Source: Thermohalobaculum sp039026375
Lineage (GTDB): Bacteria > Pseudomonadota > Alphaproteobacteria > Rhodobacterales > Rhodobacteraceae
Direction: 5' to 3'
DNA length: 64,000 bases
Assembly (NCBI GenBank): GCA_039026375.1
Contig: JBCCML010000015.1
Coordinates: 1-64,000, forward strand
In this document: positions 56,893 to 64,000 of the stretch, piece by piece
How positions within the stretch are numbered: the first letter of the stretch is position 1
How the letters are laid out: each line of letters opens with the position of its first letter
The notes under the pieces: generated by a model
Seen by the model: only the letters and a program-made list of their open reading frames with translations
The model's database searches: none
Told to the model about the DNA's origin: nothing
Program-made: the position numbers and the translations under genes

Positions 56893-59682
56893 CTAGAAGT
56901 GCACCGACAGCGAATCCAACGGCGTCTGCTTCGGCGGGGCAAACTTGGTCAGATCGATGCCCTCGACAGCGGTCTTGTACTCTTCGACCGTGGGCGTCCG
57001 ACCCAGGATGGCCGACAGGACAACTACGGGCGTCGAGGCCAAGAGCGACTCGCCTAGCTTCTCGTCGCTGTCCTCGACAACGCGGCCTTTGAACAGACGG
57101 GTTGACGTCGCCAGCACCGTGTCGCCTTTGGCAGCCTTCTCCTGGTTGCCCATGCACAGATTACAGCCAGGCCGTTCCAGGTAGAGGATGTTCTCGTACT
57201 CGGTCCGCGCCTTCTCCTTCGGCGCATCGTCGTTGAATTCGAAGCCCGAGTACTTCTGCAGGACGGCCCAATCGCCCTCCTCCTTTAGCTCATCTATGAT
57301 GTTGTAGGTGGGCGCAGCCAGAACCAGCGGCGCTTTGAACGTCACCTCGCCATAGGCTTTCTCCAGATTGCGCAACATCTGGGCGACAATCTTCACGTCG
57401 CCCTTGTGCACCATGCAGGACCCGACAAAGCCTAGGTCCACCTTCTTTCGCGCGCCATAGTACGAGATCGGTCGGATTGTATCGTGCGTGTAGCGCTTGG
57501 AGATGTCCGAGTTCGTGACATCCGGATCGGCGATCATCGGCTCGTTGATCATGTCCAGATCCACGACAACTTCCGCGAAGTATTTGGCGTTCGCGTCCGG
57601 CGCCAGCGCCGGTTTCTCGCCAGACCGGATTTGGGCGATGCGCGCGTCGGCCTTCGCGATCAGACCGCCGAGAACCTGAGCATCGTTCTCCATGCCCTTG
57701 TCGATCATGATCTGAATGCGGCTTTTGGCGATCTCCAGCGATTGGATCAGCGTCTCGTCCTGGCTGATGCAGATCGAGGCCTTGGCCTTCATCTCCGCCG
57801 TCCAGTCGGTGAAGGTGAATGCTTGGTCTGCCAGCAGCGTGCCGATGTGCACCTCGATGATCCGACCCTGGAAAACGTTGTCGCCGAACTGCTCCAACAT
57901 CTGGGCTTGGGTCGCATGGACCACATCGCGAAAGTCCATGTGGTCCGCCATCTGGCCCGTGAAGGTGACTTTCACCGACTCTGGAATCGGCATCGTCGCC
58001 TCACCCGTGGCCAGCGCCAGCGCCACGGTGCCGGAGTCCGCCCCGAAGGCGACACCCTTGGACATGCGCGTGTGGCTGTCGCCGCCGATGATAATCGCCC
58101 AGTCGTCCACAGTGATGTCATTCAGCACCTTGTGGATGACGTCGGTCATCGAGTGGTAGACGCCTTTCGGGTCACGCCCGGTGATCAGGCCAAACTTGTG
58201 CATAAAGGCCATCAGCTTGGGCGTGTTGGCCTGCGCCTTCAGATCCCAGACCGAGGCCGTGTGACAGCCTGATTGGTAGGCACCGTCGACCTTCGGCGAG
58301 ATCACGGTCGCCGCCATCGCCTCCAGCTCCTGCGCGGTCATCGGGCCGGTCGTGTCCTGCGAGCCGACGATATTGACCTTTACCCGCACGTCCGAGCCTG
58401 CGTGCAGCGTCTTGCCCGGCGTCACGCCGATCGCATTGGCGTTGAAAATCTTCTCGACCGTTGTCAGGCCCTGCCCCTCGTGGCTGATCTCCTTCGACGG
58501 GGCGAAGGCCGATTTCAGCTCGATCCCCAGCGCCTCACAGGCAAATGTCTGCAGCTTTTTGCCAAAGACGATGGCATAGGAGCCGCCGGCCTTCATGAAC
58601 TCGACCTTCTGCGGCGTGAACGAGTCGGCGACATCCGCCAACTCCTCATCCGCTCCGTCGAACAGCTGCTTCGTTTTGGTGTTGATCTTCAGAACCGTGC
58701 CGGTGTCCACAGCATACTTCTGTTCCAGGATCGGGTTGCCGTCATTGTTCAGGATCGGATTGCCGGCATCGTCCAGCTTCTTGACCCAGTTCTTCAGGTC
58801 GACACCAATGCCACCGGTAACCCCGACCGTCGTCAGAAAGATCGGAGAGATCCCGTTCGTCCCCGCAACTACGGGCGCAATGTTCACGAAGGGCACGTAG
58901 GGCGAGGCCTGCTGACCGGCCCACAAAGCCACGTTGTTCACGCCCGACATCCGCGACGAGCCCACGCCCATCGTGCCCTTTTCAGCGATCAGCATCACGC
59001 GCTTTTGCGGGTGCTGCAGTTTCAGATCCTGGATTTCCTTTTGCGCCCGCTCCGAGATGAAGCACTTGCCGTGCAGTTCGCGATCCGCGCGCGAGTGCGC
59101 TTGATTGCCAGGCGACAGCAGGTCCGTCGAGATATCGCCTTCGGCGGCCACGTAGGTGACCACCTCGATCTCTTCTTCGATATCCGGCAGCTTGGTGAAG
59201 AACTCGGCGTCCGAATAGCTCTCTAGGATTTCCTTGGCGATTGGGTTGCCGGCTTTGAAGGCCGCTTCGATCCGGTCGGTATCCGCCTCGTACAGGAAAA
59301 CCTGGGTTTTCAGCACCTCGGCGGCATCCCTGGCGGTCGCCCCATCATCTCCCAGGGCCAGATCCAAAAGCACCTCAACCGACGGGCCGCCCTTCATGTG
59401 GGACAGCAGCTCGAAGGCGAACTCGGTCGAGATCTCGTCCACGACAGCCTCACCCAGGATGATCGCTTTCAGGAAATCTGCCTTCTCGCGCGCCGCACTC
59501 GTCGTGCCGGGCAGCGTGTTGTAGATCAGGTAGTGGAGCGAATCCTTGCGATGCGGGTGCGCGGGGTCCTTGATCTGGTCGATGATCTCGCGCGCCAGAT
59601 CTCCCGCATCGATGGGTTTCGGGCTCAGACCCTGTTCTTTGCGGGTCGCGATCTCTTCAAGATAAGCTGTGTACAGGCTCAT
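56893..59682 (-). CDS. acnB: Aconitate hydratase B / 2-methylisocitrate dehydratase
   Basis: A 929-residue full-length AcnB. It interconverts citrate and isocitrate in the TCA cycle and can dehydrate 2-methylisocitrate. The HEAT-like N-terminal domain typical of AcnB (start SLYTAYLEEIATRKEQGLSPKPIDA) is present, and the [4Fe-4S] ligands are found in FVGSCMVHKGD and in the C-terminal GCNLCMGNQEKA. The swivel domain follows directly after the HEAT region, as in AcnB and not AcnA. It stands alone, with a hairpin behind it and a 298-base divergent region (59683-59980) in front that holds its promoter. Confidence 0.97.
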   Translation of the reverse strand: MSLYTAYLEEIATRKEQGLSPKPIDAGDLAREIIDQIKDPAHPHRKDSLHYLIYNTLPGTTSAAREKADFLKAIILGEAVVDEISTEFAFELLSHMKGGPSVEVLLDLALGDDGATARDAAEVLKTQVFLYEADTDRIEAAFKAGNPIAKEILESYSDAEFFTKLPDIEEEIEVVTYVAAEGDISTDLLSPGNQAHSRADRELHGKCFISERAQKEIQDLKLQHPQKRVMLIAEKGTMGVGSSRMSGVNNVALWAGQQASPYVPFVNIAPVVAGTNGISPIFLTTVGVTGGIGVDLKNWVKKLDDAGNPILNNDGNPILEQKYAVDTGTVLKINTKTKQLFDGADEELADVADSFTPQKVEFMKAGGSYAIVFGKKLQTFACEALGIELKSAFAPSKEISHEGQGLTTVEKIFNANAIGVTPGKTLHAGSDVRVKVNIVGSQDTTGPMTAQELEAMAATVISPKVDGAYQSGCHTASVWDLKAQANTPKLMAFMHKFGLITGRDPKGVYHSMTDVIHKVLNDITVDDWAIIIGGDSHTRMSKGVAFGADSGTVALALATGEATMPIPESVKVTFTGQMADHMDFRDVVHATQAQMLEQFGDNVFQGRIIEVHIGTLLADQAFTFTDWTAEMKAKASICISQDETLIQSLEIAKSRIQIMIDKGMENDAQVLGGLIAKADARIAQIRSGEKPALAPDANAKYFAEVVVDLDMINEPMIADPDVTNSDISKRYTHDTIRPISYYGARKKVDLGFVGSCMVHKGDVKIVAQMLRNLEKAYGEVTFKAPLVLAAPTYNIIDELKEEGDWAVLQKYSGFEFNDDAPKEKARTEYENILYLERPGCNLCMGNQEKAAKGDTVLATSTRLFKGRVVEDSDEKLGESLLASTPVVVLSAILGRTPTVEEYKTAVEGIDLTKFAPPKQTPLDSLSVHF

Positions 59683-59980
59683 GGCTGCCTCGGCGGATAT
59701 GGGTTCAAGGCGGTTCTAGGGGCATTTCCCCGTTCCCGACCTCTCAGGGCGCTGTGATTGCATGCAGATGTATACGATGGCGTGCCGAATTTCAAGATCC
59801 GGTGCGTTTGCGGCTTCTGTTCCATCAAACACCCCCTTGTTGACGGCATCTCGATCACCTAATCGCGTATTGATCTACGCGAAAGGTCTAGGAATTCGGT
59901 CACCAACCATAGTGGACAATTGGTTGCAGCGGCCAACCCCATTTCTGGGATTTCGTCGAAGTCCATCTACCTCTGGCCTC

Positions 59981-60418
59981 ATGAAAACACTAGCTGGCCT
60001 CCTCCTGACCCTCCTTTTCCCAACCGCCGCCGCGCCGTGGGAGTTTACGCCATTCCCGATGTGCACCCTGTCTCACACCAACAATCAGGCGCAGGTTGTG
60101 ATCACGCACGACCCCTCTGTTCCAGAGTACCGGCTGGACCTGACCGTGTCAGGCACCGGCTGGAAAGCCAGCCCTACCTTCGGGATCATATTTAGCGGAG
60201 GACGTTCGCTGACCATCGGCACCGAACGCCACCGCATCAATGGCAGCGCCTTGTCGGTATCCGACGTCGGCTTCGGCAATGTCTTGGACGGTCTGGAATA
60301 CAATGCGACGGCGACGGCTTTCACGGCAAGCCAAGAGGTTCAGTTGTCGCTCGCCGGTGCGGCGCCAGAGGTCCGCAAATTCCGAGCCTGTGCAGCACAA
60401 CCGCCGATCGTGTCTTAG
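59981..60418 (+). CDS. Small secreted hypothetical protein
   Basis: A 145-residue protein with a signal peptide (KTLAGLLLTLLFPTAAAPW). The mature part has two cysteines (PMCTLSH and FRACAAQ), which may form a disulfide closing a beta domain (VVITHDPSVPEYRLDLTVSGTGWKA; IIFSGGRSLTIG). Proteins of this size and layout are common exported proteins of roseobacters. The ATG at 59981 is chosen because the signal peptide begins there; the upstream frame is not conserved-looking. Function unknown. Confidence 0.65.
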   Translation: MKTLAGLLLTLLFPTAAAPWEFTPFPMCTLSHTNNQAQVVITHDPSVPEYRLDLTVSGTGWKASPTFGIIFSGGRSLTIGTERHRINGSALSVSDVGFGNVLDGLEYNATATAFTASQEVQLSLAGAAPEVRKFRACAAQPPIVS

Positions 60419-60555
60419 GCGGAGCACCGGCGGGACCCGCCCTAAACAGTGATGCCGTTCGATAACCCCCAAGACATCGTGCTGCTTTCCGGTCGTTTGA
60501 CCGAAGCAAAGTCGAATCGCCAGGCGCATCTGTCCGGCCCTGCGTCGGGTATCGC

Positions 60556-61125
60556 GTGAATACGCCTGCTCATGTCCTGGTCGGTCTGGCGATCTGCGCC
60601 AGACGCAACAGGCCAGGAAGCGGGCCCAGCGCAACCATTGGCAGCTTGCTCCCGGATCTGTCGCTCTACGTAATGGCTGGGGTGTCACTGTTCCTACTGC
60701 AGATCCCGGCCGAACGTGTCTTTGGCGAGCTATACTTCTCCACCGCGTGGCAGACCGTGTTTGCCATCGACAACAGCGTTATCCTCTGGGGTATCGTCTG
60801 CGTGTTGGCATGGGCTTTGGCGCGGCCATTTTGGGTCGCGTTCGCGTCGGCCGGCTTGCTGCACATCGCCACGGACTTTCCGCTGCACCATGACGATTGG
60901 CGCCCGCACTTCTGGCCAATCAGCGGCTGGGTCTTCGAAAGTCCGCTCAGCTATTGGGATTCGGACCACCATGCGGCCGTTGTAGCGCCTGTGACCTTGG
61001 TCGCCGTTCTGATCTCCGCGGTCGTGATCTGCCGCCGTTGGCCAAGATGGTGGGTCTGGCTGGGGGTGATTGCCGGGTGCCTGCTGGAGATTTGGGTCGT
61101 GCGCCAGTGGTTGCTGTTCTTCTGA
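60556..61125 (+). CDS. Membrane protein with histidine/aspartate motifs (CobQ-annotated family)
   Basis: A 189-residue membrane protein with four or five hydrophobic helices. Conserved-looking polar motifs are NTPAHVLVGLAICARR at the start, SLLPDLSLYVMAG, LHIATDFPLHHDD near residue 103 and SYWDSDHHAA near 133. Related alphaproteobacterial proteins are often labelled cobalamin biosynthesis CobQ, but the motifs are closer to membrane-bound metal-dependent hydrolases of the YdjM kind. The start is GTG. It probably binds a metal at the membrane; the substrate is unknown. Confidence 0.75.
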   Translation: MNTPAHVLVGLAICARRNRPGSGPSATIGSLLPDLSLYVMAGVSLFLLQIPAERVFGELYFSTAWQTVFAIDNSVILWGIVCVLAWALARPFWVAFASAGLLHIATDFPLHHDDWRPHFWPISGWVFESPLSYWDSDHHAAVVAPVTLVAVLISAVVICRRWPRWWVWLGVIAGCLLEIWVVRQWLLFF

Positions 61126-61410
61126 AGCGTTGGCACTGCTGACCACGCGATCGCGTCAAATGCGTAATGATATCACATTGCGATAAAGCACAGCGTGCTG
61201 CTATGGGAGTGCCCACGCTCGATAGCTGGTTGAGCCCCCTCAGGGGTCGGACGCGAGGCGAGCCCCCGCCCGGTCACGTATTAGGCAGCACAAGAGACAC
61301 GCAATGCCTGACAAAGCTCCTCTGTCAGATCACCTTACAAAAGACAGACGCGTATCGATTGCCGACACATGGGCGCCATCGGCCGCCGCTTTGCAGCTGG
61401 GCGCAACGGC

Positions 61411-61692
61411 ATGACGCGCTCGAACCGTGGCAGCACCAGTCTGAAAAGGCGCAAACGGGTTGGCAATTCGATGCAGGACTATGACCAGTTGCCGGCAGAG
61501 TTACGCGCCTGGTTGTCCCGCGCCATTCTGCCCTGGCGACCGCGCTCGGTCCGAAAGGCATTCGAGCGTGCCCTGGCCAGCACGCATGACCGGCAGCTCG
61601 CCCTGCAGCGCCTGGACCAGATCGAAGAGCAAATGATCGCCAAAGACGCCCGCACGGTTTGGGGCGACGATCATCCGGCCACCACGCTTTAG
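61411..61692 (+). CDS. DUF6525-family small protein
   Basis: A 93-residue basic protein matching a small family seen in Rhodobacteraceae: a Lys/Arg-rich N-terminus, then YDQLPAELRAWLSRAILPWRPRSVRKAFERAL and a C-terminal AKDARTVWGDDHP. The function is unknown. The start (ATG 61411) places the basic segment as in relatives; an in-frame ATG before YDQLP is an alternative. Upstream, 61126-61410, no gene is seen. Confidence 0.75.
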   Translation: MTRSNRGSTSLKRRKRVGNSMQDYDQLPAELRAWLSRAILPWRPRSVRKAFERALASTHDRQLALQRLDQIEEQMIAKDARTVWGDDHPATTL

Positions 61693-61809
61693 CGGTATGC
61701 TTTAGCGACCTTCTTGGCCCTTAAGCACTGGGCGCGCCCGGTTCGCGGTTGCAAAAGATCGCCCCTCGGTCATTCTGAAGCCTACCTGATCCGACAGGAG
61801 GCCCGAGAA

Positions 61810-62670
61810 GTGATCGACGTCCATCCGACTGACAGTGTCATCGGCGCCGAGGTGCGCGGGGTCTCGCTGACCGACGTGCCGACGGCCGAGAGCAAAGAGG
61901 CCATCGAAACCGCGCTTGAAAAGTACGGCGTGCTGATCTTTCGCGGACAGCAGATTGCGCCGGCCCAACAGGTCGCTTTCTCGGCCGCGTTCGCAGAATT
62001 GGCGCCGACAGCACGGGTCGAGGCGCGCCTACCGGAACATCCCGAGATCTTCGTTGTTGGCAATACCGGGCCAAAGGTCGTCTCCTTCGCGCCGGCGGAC
62101 GGATCGAACGACCTGGAGTGGCATGCGGACCACATGCATCTGGAGCATCCGGCGCGGGCATCCATGCTGTACTGCCGACAGACCCCTCCGGTGGGCGGTG
62201 AGACCCTGTTCGCCTGCATGTATGCCGCTTATGACGCGCTCAACCCCGCGGAGCAGGCCGAGGCCGATGGTCTGACCGCCTGTCACTCGGTCAGCGGCTT
62301 GCAGAACTTCCTCCGGACAAAGGGCGAGAAGGGCACAGCCGACAGCACCTACGAAGTACCGGACTCCCTGGTGGTGCGCTGGCCCCTGGTGCGCCGACAT
62401 CCGCTGACCGGGCGCAAGGCGCTCTACTTCGGATCGCGCGTGACGATCGGCATAGAGGGGTGGGAGGACGCCCGGGCACACGACTACATCTCGAAGCTGA
62501 ATGATCGGGCGACGGTACCAGCCCACCGATACGCCCATGCTTGGCAGCCGGGCGACGCGGTGTTGTGGGACAACCGGCGCACGCTGCATGCGGGCACGCC
62601 GTTTGACACGGCAAAGTACCGGCGAGAGATGCACCGCACGACCCTGCTGGAAGACAGCGCAATCGTCTAA
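61810..62670 (+). CDS. TauD/TfdA-family 2-oxoglutarate- and iron-dependent dioxygenase
   Basis: A 286-residue dioxygenase. Iron ligands are the HxD in LEWHADHMHLEH and the distal His in RRTLHAGTPF; the 2-oxoglutarate-binding Arg is in MHRTTL at the C-terminus. The N-terminal stretch VIGAEVRGVSLTDVP is characteristic of the family. Members hydroxylate taurine, 2,4-D-like acids, alkyl sulfates or carnitine precursors; the substrate cannot be read here. The start is taken as GTG 61810 because AGGAGG lies eight bases upstream; a longer frame from 61714 lacks similarity. Confidence 0.87.
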   Translation: MIDVHPTDSVIGAEVRGVSLTDVPTAESKEAIETALEKYGVLIFRGQQIAPAQQVAFSAAFAELAPTARVEARLPEHPEIFVVGNTGPKVVSFAPADGSNDLEWHADHMHLEHPARASMLYCRQTPPVGGETLFACMYAAYDALNPAEQAEADGLTACHSVSGLQNFLRTKGEKGTADSTYEVPDSLVVRWPLVRRHPLTGRKALYFGSRVTIGIEGWEDARAHDYISKLNDRATVPAHRYAHAWQPGDAVLWDNRRTLHAGTPFDTAKYRREMHRTTLLEDSAIV

Positions 62671-62723
62671 CGCGGGACATCGAAGCCGCTTATCTGCCCG
62701 GGCCAGAACCCAGAAGACGCCAG

Positions 62724-63572
62724 TCAGGCCGGCCCGGCGGAGACTTCTGCCCAGATTTCTTCGACCCAGCGCTTGATCGTCAGCGCCTCCTCCCAGCGGT
62801 TCGACAGCTCTTTGCCGTCGGGGCCGGTCATGGCGTATTCCGGCGGGCCAAGTTCGCACAGGAAGACGCAAGCGCCGTCCGCGTTGCGGCTCTGCCAGGA
62901 CGCGAACCCTTCGCGCCACCAGCCCTTGAACAGCTCGACCCACTTCTGGTGCTGCGGAAAGTCTAGCTGCAGTTGGATCTGCTGGCGCGAGGCGACCCGC
63001 CCCTGGAAGCTGTCTGACCGCGCCAGCACGCGGCTGATCAGTCCCATGTCCCGCTCGGACAGCGGGTACCAGAACTCGCGATCCACGACATAGTGCGAGA
63101 GATCGGCGCAGATCCGCATCTCTGGAACGGCATCCATCAGGCAGAGCGTCGCGTAAAGATCGTTCGTGATGCAGTTGCGGTGCGTCTCGAACTGGATGGG
63201 CATGCCTTCCTGTTCGGACATCTCGATCCATTCACGGATCACGGGGATCATGCCGTCGACGCTGAGCGGCATCACCTGCCCGATCACGTCCACAAATGGC
63301 GCCCCAATATCCTTGGCACGCTTCAAGACATCGCGCAGCTCGGGCACGGATTTGGGGAAGGCGACGATCAGGGGCGTCAGGCCCGCCCGCACCATCATTG
63401 GCGCCACTTCGTCGACAACCGCAATGTCGGCAGCACCCAGATCCAGCGCCATGCCGTGATAGCCCGCCGCGGTAACCTTCTCGACGATCTCTTGATGATC
63501 CAGCCGCTCGGCGCTTTGGTCATGCGGCTGCATGGCCCACAGCGATGTGTAGACGTGAAGCTCTCGGCTCAC
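62724..63572 (-). CDS. Sugar-phosphate isomerase/epimerase-like TIM-barrel protein
   Basis: A 282-residue protein of the xylose isomerase-like TIM-barrel superfamily (AP-endonuclease-2 fold). Metal-ligand candidates are Glu in MPIQFETHRN, Asp/His in RICADLSHYV and later Glu residues. The start SRELHVYTSLWAM and GYHGMALDLGAAD are typical of the cytosolic isomerase/epimerase group. Its start overlaps the desaturase stop by four bases (ATGA), so the two are cotranscribed. The sugar or sugar acid is unknown. Confidence 0.82.
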   Translation of the reverse strand: MSRELHVYTSLWAMQPHDQSAERLDHQEIVEKVTAAGYHGMALDLGAADIAVVDEVAPMMVRAGLTPLIVAFPKSVPELRDVLKRAKDIGAPFVDVIGQVMPLSVDGMIPVIREWIEMSEQEGMPIQFETHRNCITNDLYATLCLMDAVPEMRICADLSHYVVDREFWYPLSERDMGLISRVLARSDSFQGRVASRQQIQLQLDFPQHQKWVELFKGWWREGFASWQSRNADGACVFLCELGPPEYAMTGPDGKELSNRWEEALTIKRWVEEIWAEVSAGPA

Positions 63573-64000
63573 TCGGCGGGCACCTGCACCTGGCGGCCAC
63601 GGTGAGGCACGATCCAGACCTCGTTCATCGGGTACTGGCTCTCGTCCTTTTGGCTGAGCTTGCGGATCACCTCGATCTGGAACTCGATCCAGCCCATGCG
63701 CCAGACCTCGCCCGCCTCCGCCTCGATCCGGTCGTTCAGATCGCGCAGCTTCCAGAAGGGCACCGACGGAAAGGTGTGGTGCGCGGTATGGTAGGGCATC
63801 TGCCAGCAGAGCCAGCGCATCAGCGCGTTGGTGCGGGTCGAGCGCGTGTTATCCAGAATGTTGTTCTCGTGAGACAGGCCCAAATGCTCGATCGTGTTCT
63901 GAAGCTGGTGGACGGGCTTGGTCAGCATCATGGGCAGGATCCAGAACGTCAGCCACCACCAGTGGCCCAAGGCCAGCGAGCCCGCGATGATTGCCGCGTA
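63569..64000 (-). CDS. Fatty acid desaturase, N-terminal part beyond the window
   Basis: The last 143 residues of a membrane desaturase; the frame stays open to the window end, so the start lies outside. A membrane segment (HWWWLTFWILPMML) and two of the family's histidine boxes are visible: EHLGLSHEN, and MPYHTAHHTFP, which bind the diiron centre. The enzyme would introduce a double bond into an acyl chain or hydroxylate a lipid or carotenoid. It is the first of a two-gene unit with the isomerase-like gene. Confidence 0.87.
   Translation of the reverse strand, partial: YAAIIAGSLALGHWWWLTFWILPMMLTKPVHQLQNTIEHLGLSHENNILDNTRSTRTNALMRWLCWQMPYHTAHHTFPSVPFWKLRDLNDRIEAEAGEVWRMGWIEFQIEVIRKLSQKDESQYPMNEVWIVPHRGRQVQVPAE

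Overview
The window looks like chromosomal DNA of a high-GC alphaproteobacterium, most likely of the Rhodobacteraceae (roseobacter group). The basis is gene content: a Usg-family protein, a DUF6525-type small protein, a DWxxLTAA-type Flp-like pilin, a CIRCE-controlled groESL operon, an RTX protein and many solute-binding-protein transport genes. No rRNA, tRNA, CRISPR array, insertion sequence or phage gene was recognised. The assignment to a family is inference.

Layout. 0.3-6.3 kb: an atypical alkaline phosphatase, an RTX calcium-binding secreted protein, an orphan peptide-type ABC binding protein, RidA, an Flp-like pilin and Usg. 6.4-14.3 kb: an NAD(P)-binding protein, groES-groEL with promoter, CIRCE and terminator, secreted proteins, a GAF protein, a CaiD-like hydratase, a lipoprotein, an esterase and nicotinamidase. 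14.4-18.1 kb: a three-gene signalling operon (STAS protein, MBL-fold hydrolase, CHASE2-SpoIIE phosphatase). 18.2-25.3 kb: a DMT exporter; a possible peptide-modification pair (small GG-leader peptide with a five-residue Arg repeat plus a guanidino-group-modifying enzyme); SDR and F420-reductase-like genes divergent from a LysR regulator; and an SLC13 permease.

25.6-49.2 kb is a large catabolic island. A branched-chain-type ABC importer (binding protein, LivH, LivM, LivG, and LivF fused to a Tm-1-like domain) is followed by a PEP-hydrolase-family protein, a giant flotillin, two CoxG-like SRPBCC proteins, a molybdenum hydroxylase (FAD subunit, 2Fe-2S subunit and a split molybdopterin subunit), the CoxD/CoxE-type maturation pair, an amidohydrolase, an MBL lactonase-like protein and an SMP-30/isochorismatase-like fusion. 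An AraC regulator and a metal-ligand-poor Fe-ADH-like protein lie upstream. Overlapping start and stop codons suggest one long operon from 29.35 to 46.39 kb. The substrate is unknown; imported heteroaromatic or similar compounds hydroxylated by the molybdoenzyme and then opened by hydrolases would fit (inference).

49.2-56.7 kb: an outer-membrane barrel with two secreted partners, then a multi-PAS hybrid kinase and OmpR-type regulator. 56.9-64 kb: aconitase B, small secreted and membrane proteins, DUF6525, a TauD-type dioxygenase, a TIM-barrel isomerase and a fatty acid desaturase cut by the window end.

The main non-coding discovery is a family of five roughly 72-78-bp elements with 11-14-bp terminal inverted repeats whose arms differ between copies but stay complementary. 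Four are in the catabolic island, one of them inside the split molybdoenzyme gene. A second, two-copy family of longer hairpin elements lies in the same island.
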